From: Flammeovirgaceae bacterium UBA1842
GTDB lineage: Bacteria; Bacteroidota; Bacteroidia; Cytophagales; Cyclobacteriaceae
Length of the DNA stretch: 10,739 nt
Reading direction: 5' to 3'
NCBI GenBank assembly: GCA_002338655.1
Contig: DDIU01000024.1
Location: forward strand, 1-10,739
This document shows, in pieces, positions 6,349 to 10,739 of this stretch (positions are counted from its first letter, which is position 1; each line of letters begins with the position of its first letter). The translations under genes and the position numbers were made by a program. A model generated the notes under the pieces. It saw nothing but the letters and a program-made list of their open reading frames with translations. It searched no databases and was not told the DNA's origin.

Positions 6349-7948
6349 AAAACTCTTCCAGTTTCTTTTTCAACTCTGGTGAGCTCTTGGTGTATTCTGG
6401 AGAGTTACCTTTCTTTTCAGGGAAAGTCTCCACATGTAATGTCTGTGTTGGGAAAGCGAAATTAACCCCTAATTTATCAGCTAGTTTTATGATATCGATC
6501 AATATCTCATGCCTTGCTTTAAGCTCTTCCGACCAGGTTGGCACTTTGAAAAATATATAAAATAAAATATCCAGAGAGGACACTCCCATACCATTAAAGT
6601 GAATTTCAAAATAGTCCTTTCTAGTTTTAGGGTGGGTCTCCACTATTTCCTTTAATCCAGCTACAAAAGTTTCTATGACAGCAGGCGGTGTATCATAATT
6701 TACGGCTATATTGGTCATAAACCTTCGATAAACCCTCAGTCCATGATTATTGATCAGCTGATTGGTAATGACTCCATTGGGAATAGACATAACAGAATTT
6801 GCAAATGTTCTGATTCTGGTTGATCGAAAGCCCACTTCCTCTACAGTACCGTCTAAGTCTCCTGAAGTTATCCAATCCCCAACTTGAAAAGGGCGATCCA
6901 CGAAGATCATTAATGAACCAAAAAAGTTCTTGATGGTATCCTGAGCCGCTAACGCAAATGCCAAACCGCCAATGGAAAGGCCTGCTATTAAGCCTGTAAT
7001 ATCAAAATCCAGATTATCCAATATAAATAACCCTCCCACTATTACCACAAAAGTTTTCAACACTTTCCGTAGTAACGGCACCAGTTGATCATCCAAAGTA
7101 CTTTCCGTCTTATCGGCTAGCTTGGCTAAGTACATAGAAAAAATATCCACTAACCTGTAGAAAAATACTATCGCAAATATTGGCCATATAGCCCGTAACG
7201 ATAATATTACATAATGGCTCATATTAATAGGAAGCTGTAGTATCGGCACAAATAATATGAGCAATGGAAATATTACTAAGAAACTAATTGGTTTGGCAAC
7301 AGGAATTACCACTTCATCCGCTAGCTTTTGATAACCCATCCGAAATAATACCTGGATAATGATTTTCTCAAAAATGAGTGTGAAAACCTTATGAAGCACA
7401 AAACAAACGATCACTAAAATCAAGATACCCAACAGTTGCCAGCCCCATAGACCAAACATTTTGAAACTTCCCGATGTAGGCGGTAACATTTCAAGTAATT
7501 TATCAGTGCCAAATGGATAGACTTCCTTATGAAGGCTTTCGATCTTGCTTACCGTTTTTATAGAGTACAACCATTTTTTTCCATACTTTTCAACATATAT
7601 GTCAGGATATTTGTTTGAGGGCGTAAACCTCGCTTTGTTAATAACGGTATCCTTATAATTGGTCTCTCTTGGTATTTCATTCAAATCAATAAAAATGGCG
7701 CTGCCATCAAATATCTGCTTCAATTTTAAACTCAGATCCTTCAAATCCTTCCCATTTCTCCCTTCCTTATTTAAAGCTTTAGATGAAATTTCAGGATGAA
7801 AATCATCAGGTTGCAAATACTTTAAATGCGTTAGTATCGCATCATATGGCGTTGCCAGACTATATTCCAAACTATCTTGTTCTATAGTCTGCCCATTGCT
7901 AAATGTTATTGAAAATAATACGAATAGAGATAACACTATTTTTCTCAT
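6326..7948 (-). CDS. MscS-family mechanosensitive channel with N-terminal periplasmic domain
   Basis: This 540-residue protein is about twice the length of E. coli MscS (286). Residues 1-20 form a signal peptide (cleavage near SNGQ). Residues about 21-165 are a soluble, probably periplasmic domain beginning TPYDAILTHLKYLQ, of unknown function. Hydrophobic segments follow at about 166-190, 217-240, 246-272 and 297-313. The pore helix and MscS signature lie at about 317-360: the Gly/Ala-rich GLIAGLSIGGLAFALAAQD run, then FFGSLMIFVDRPFQVGDWI. The beta domain continues with DGTVEEVGFRSTRIR and SIPNGVITN, and the C-terminal alpha/beta domain ends in FAFPTQTLHVE at 497-507. Members open under membrane tension and release solutes during osmotic downshock; whether this one is gated by tension or by its periplasmic domain is not known. 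A highly charged Lys/Glu tail ends the protein. The gene starts 5 bp after the propeller gene stops, so the two are probably cotranscribed. Confidence 0.93.
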   Translation of the reverse strand: MRKIVLSLFVLFSITFSNGQTIEQDSLEYSLATPYDAILTHLKYLQPDDFHPEISSKALNKEGRNGKDLKDLSLKLKQIFDGSAIFIDLNEIPRETNYKDTVINKARFTPSNKYPDIYVEKYGKKWLYSIKTVSKIESLHKEVYPFGTDKLLEMLPPTSGSFKMFGLWGWQLLGILILVIVCFVLHKVFTLIFEKIIIQVLFRMGYQKLADEVVIPVAKPISFLVIFPLLILFVPILQLPINMSHYVILSLRAIWPIFAIVFFYRLVDIFSMYLAKLADKTESTLDDQLVPLLRKVLKTFVVIVGGLFILDNLDFDITGLIAGLSIGGLAFALAAQDTIKNFFGSLMIFVDRPFQVGDWITSGDLDGTVEEVGFRSTRIRTFANSVMSIPNGVITNQLINNHGLRVYRRFMTNIAVNYDTPPAVIETFVAGLKEIVETHPKTRKDYFEIHFNGMGVSSLDILFYIFFKVPTWSEELKARHEILIDIIKLADKLGVNFAFPTQTLHVETFPEKKGNSPEYTKSSPELKKKLEEFFKKDAKA

Positions 7949-7953
7949 ATGAC

Positions 7954-10662
7954 TTAAAATGTTAAAAGTTTATAAGTGTCATTGGCCACCGTATAAACCG
8001 TAAATTTATTTTTAGATTCTGAGAACAGAATACCCACTTCTTGATCACTATCGATTGGTGTGGAATTAACCAATGAGCCATCTGATTTATAAATGTAAGT
8101 AAACTCCTGTATTGGATCTGTAACCACATAAATCTGATTATCAGGTGAGAAGTAATAATATTGAATTTTTAATTTTTCAGATCCCAAATAATCTTTAGCT
8201 AATACCTCCTTTTTTGTAGCATCAATAATAACTAGCCTATTGGTCTCTTGTCTGGCAATGATGTACGATTTTTTAAGTGCGTCAGGCACAATCTGAAATT
8301 TGGCGTCTTTTGTCTGCTTGTACAATTCCTCGCTACTTTGTATCTCACCTACTAGGTTGATTTTATAAAGTCTTCCATTCCTAGACAATAAATTTAAAAT
8401 GGTTTTTGAAAAATCAGCACCCATTTCCACAAAAATATCAGTATCGAACCGATCATCCATTTGAACAGGGAATCCCTTCAATACTTCACCCCTTCGATTC
8501 CAGGCCATTAATTTTCCATCCTGTTGGAGTGCCACAATGCAATCTCTTCCCCTCACCCTTAAATGAAATGGTCTACTCGATAATTTGCCATTCATTTTCA
8601 TGGGATTCCACCCTTCTAATGCTTTTCCTTCTTTGCCCAGTAAATGTATATTGCCCCTATCATCACCCAAAAGGAACCTATACTTTTTACTGTTATCATA
8701 ATCTACCACATTGGCAAATTCTATATTAAAATCAACCTGAATGGGGTAGTTTTCTACTCTGTTGCCAAGCCTATCAATGATATATAGGTTGTTTTTAGTA
8801 GCAAAGAAATATTGAAGTTTCTTATTATTATAGATATCTACTTGGTCAATGTCAGATACAATTGGTTCTTTAATGGCAGTTGACCACAGCTTCTTCCCCT
8901 CGGATGATATTAAATTCAAATTATTCAGTGAATCTTGCAGGATTACCTCCAATCGGTTTGTATTATGGTTTTTGACCACATAAGGTTTAGTAATTATTGG
9001 AACTGTAAAACTTAAACTCTGATCAATGTTGTAGATTGGCCTTTCTATCGTTGGAGCCCTTTGCTCATGTAACAAAGATATACTTGTATAAAAATATTCA
9101 TCTACCCTACTAAATTGAATGGACGCTAATTTAAATCTCTTCAATGGTTGTGCGTTCTTATTAAAGTATTCTTTCCATTCTGGTTTGAATGCGGTATTAA
9201 TTCTTGGCCACAACCTTTGAATATTATAAATAATACTCACGTTATTCTCTTCCAATCCACTTTCTAAAAAATTATTATAAACAACTGATTTTCCCCAAGT
9301 CTCTTCGTTTTCAATACTTTGAAGTAAATCTTTTAAAACTTCGATGTTGTTCCCAAATACAATATTTTCCCCTAATGGTAAATAATAAGTTGTTTCATAA
9401 CCAGTATAATCAGGCCCAAAAACCTTTAATGGAAATCCTTCAACTTTAATTTCCCTTATTTTATAGTTACCATAACTTTCAATATAAAGTGAGTCCCCCA
9501 AAGCCTTTGAGGTATTCTCGGCAAAAACATTTAATTGATTGAGCGCCTGATTTATATCATTGGTAGAAACAAACAATAATGAATTATTGTTGGGGCCATT
9601 ATCAAAAGATACAGAACAAAGGCCATCTTTTATCCAACCATAAGTCTCATTAACATCGTAATCATAGGTCTTCAAAAAATCATTCCTATTTAATATGTAG
9701 GATGACGCTTTGGCATTCCAATAAACAAGTAGCCTATTGTACCACGATTTTGCGTCACTTGTTAAATATTTGGTGGCCTCTGATGCTGCCGTTGGAATAT
9801 AATAATCAAATCGATCATTTACTGCCGTCTGGTCAATGAAGGTTTCCAAAAAGTCATTCTTACCTGTAAGGGTAAAGCCATTTAGGGTTAATTTATTGTC
9901 AGATAGTGAAATATCAAAAAAACCATTATTAGCCCAATTTTGGACATCTGTGGATCGCTTTAGTTTAAAAATCTGGGTAAGTCTATTCAAATTGCTGAAA
10001 TTGACATAAATATTACCATCGTCATTAGTCAATTTAGGTATATCCAAAAGTTGTGAATTGGTTTTTATAAAAGACGCAACGTTATCATCATTTAATAGTC
10101 TAATTACATCTTCAACTAAGAATGGTTTAAAGCTGCAAACCAATGTGCTATTGTCTATTAGGTAAGACAATACGCCATTATCTATATTTAACTCTTGAAT
10201 TACCCGGCCTTGGTAAACCCTGGATGCTATTTGTGCAGATTGTTTATTTTTATCTAAAAAGCTTAGAAATGCAGCTTGTCTTTCTTTTATGCTCAAATCA
10301 ATAAAAAATGTATAGCTTAAGGTGCTATTACTAGCTACATGAGCAGAAATTAGCACTGGGCCATTTAGTAATATATCACTAAAATTATCAGTACTATCCT
10401 TACCCGTTAATAGATTCTGTAGTTCCCTAAACTCTTCGATTTTATTAAACGATTGGGAAGTCCCATTCTTGTTTAATTTCTCAATTGTCTGGAGTAGATT
10501 ACTAGATTCAAGTACAAAAGCAGCGTCATTGGTTACATATTCCCAAATCCCACGATTGGTTTTTTGGTTATATTTATTATATACTAAATATCCTGCAATG
10601 GAGGACATTATTAAAATTGTAAAAATTAAGGCGGTCTTTTTCAAAATTGAAGGTTTATACAA
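7954..10662 (-). CDS. Membrane-anchored protein with duplicated N-terminal module and C-terminal beta-propeller
   Basis: No characterised family is recognised; the first half recalls DUF3352-type proteins. One hydrophobic segment at about 9-28 after a basic start suggests an uncleaved anchor with the rest in the periplasm. Residues about 40-540 appear to hold two related modules: LVCSFKPFLVEDVIRLLNDD...NIYVNFSNL near 174-225 echoes IVFGNNIEVLKDLLQSIENE...NVSIIYNI near 434-481. Residues about 550-902 contain roughly six or seven repeats of a PQQ/WD-like blade, for example GNIHLLGKEGKALEGW, GKLMAWNRRGEVLKGFPVQ and GRLYKINLVGEI, predicting a propeller. The start is uncertain: no in-frame ATG precedes the anchor, the upstream stop TGA is at 10669-10671, and TTG occurs at 10660-10662 and at 10642-10644. 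The second TTG would give MKKTALIF, a typical N-terminus. The first in-frame ATG (M19) would cut into the anchor. mscS follows after 5 bp. A scaffold or folding/sensing role in the envelope is conceivable; none is shown. Confidence 0.85.
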   Translation of the reverse strand: MYKPSILKKTALIFTILIMSSIAGYLVYNKYNQKTNRGIWEYVTNDAAFVLESSNLLQTIEKLNKNGTSQSFNKIEEFRELQNLLTGKDSTDNFSDILLNGPVLISAHVASNSTLSYTFFIDLSIKERQAAFLSFLDKNKQSAQIASRVYQGRVIQELNIDNGVLSYLIDNSTLVCSFKPFLVEDVIRLLNDDNVASFIKTNSQLLDIPKLTNDDGNIYVNFSNLNRLTQIFKLKRSTDVQNWANNGFFDISLSDNKLTLNGFTLTGKNDFLETFIDQTAVNDRFDYYIPTAASEATKYLTSDAKSWYNRLLVYWNAKASSYILNRNDFLKTYDYDVNETYGWIKDGLCSVSFDNGPNNNSLLFVSTNDINQALNQLNVFAENTSKALGDSLYIESYGNYKIREIKVEGFPLKVFGPDYTGYETTYYLPLGENIVFGNNIEVLKDLLQSIENEETWGKSVVYNNFLESGLEENNVSIIYNIQRLWPRINTAFKPEWKEYFNKNAQPLKRFKLASIQFSRVDEYFYTSISLLHEQRAPTIERPIYNIDQSLSFTVPIITKPYVVKNHNTNRLEVILQDSLNNLNLISSEGKKLWSTAIKEPIVSDIDQVDIYNNKKLQYFFATKNNLYIIDRLGNRVENYPIQVDFNIEFANVVDYDNSKKYRFLLGDDRGNIHLLGKEGKALEGWNPMKMNGKLSSRPFHLRVRGRDCIVALQQDGKLMAWNRRGEVLKGFPVQMDDRFDTDIFVEMGADFSKTILNLLSRNGRLYKINLVGEIQSSEELYKQTKDAKFQIVPDALKKSYIIARQETNRLVIIDATKKEVLAKDYLGSEKLKIQYYYFSPDNQIYVVTDPIQEFTYIYKSDGSLVNSTPIDSDQEVGILFSESKNKFTVYTVANDTYKLLTF

Positions 10663-10739
10663 ATAAACTCAAATTGATGCTATTAATATAACCTTGAGTA
10701 CTGATAGTTATTATAGAAAAGGTATAAAAGCAAAAAACC
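10663..10739. other. AT-rich upstream region of the propeller gene
   Basis: These 77 bases contain no ATG on the minus strand and no gene. A sequence CAAATTGA at 10670-10677 reads on the minus strand as TCAATTTG, one mismatch from a TAnnTTTG -7 element. No TTTG partner lies about 19 bases upstream of it and it is very close to the TTG start, so a promoter here is not claimed. The true promoter may lie beyond the window edge. Confidence 0.4.

Noticed and set aside
8406..8729. Plus-strand open frame opposite the propeller domain
   Set aside because: It is low complexity (Pro, His, Tyr, Cys rich) and antisense to a consistent repeat domain; a shadow.

Overview
The window looks like a chromosomal segment of a Bacteroidota bacterium, most likely from the Cytophagales side of the phylum. 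The reasons are a C-terminal type IX secretion (T9SS) sorting domain on the first gene, AT-rich DNA, start codons without clear Shine-Dalgarno sequences, a promoter candidate of the Bacteroidota TTTG/TAnnTTTG kind, and protein sequences that read as typical of the phylum. No phage, transposase, tRNA, rRNA or CRISPR signal is visible.

Layout. (1) 1-585, +: the 3' end of a secreted fibronectin type III (FN3) protein with a T9SS sorting domain; its 5' end lies outside the window. (2) 679-1326, +: an exported His/Tyr-rich protein with a basic tail and a possible PepSY-like N-terminal half. It is followed by a strong bidirectional terminator and a short degenerate CTCTGCGG-type repeat. (3) 1410-2357, -: an OmpA-family lipoprotein with a long coiled coil, convergent with gene 2. 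(4) 2469-6348, +: a tightly packed unit of a 2,4-dienoyl-CoA-reductase-like SDR, then bioF, bioD and bioA. The SDR-bioF gap is 7 bp, bioF/bioD share 4 bp and bioD/bioA share 17 bp, so one mRNA is likely. (5) 6326-7948 and 7954-10662, -: an MscS-family channel with an extra N-terminal periplasmic domain, and upstream of it a 902-residue membrane-anchored protein with a duplicated N-terminal module and a C-terminal beta-propeller. These two are 5 bp apart and probably cotranscribed. The channel gene overlaps the end of bioA by 23 bp tail to tail.

How the genes work together. BioF, BioA and BioD carry out the consecutive steps from pimeloyl thioester to dethiobiotin. The final enzyme BioB and the pimeloyl-making enzymes (BioC/BioH, BioW or BioI) are not in the window. 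The fatty-acyl-type SDR at the head of this unit is the most suggestive context signal: it may link acyl-CoA metabolism to biotin precursor supply, or it may simply ride along. The propeller protein and the channel form a second candidate functional pair, at the inner membrane and periplasm. The remaining genes are envelope or secreted proteins with no evident link to one another.

Nothing here is a clear new defence or mobile system. The least explained items are the 902-residue propeller protein, its pairing with MscS, the SDR-biotin linkage and the His/Tyr-rich exported protein.
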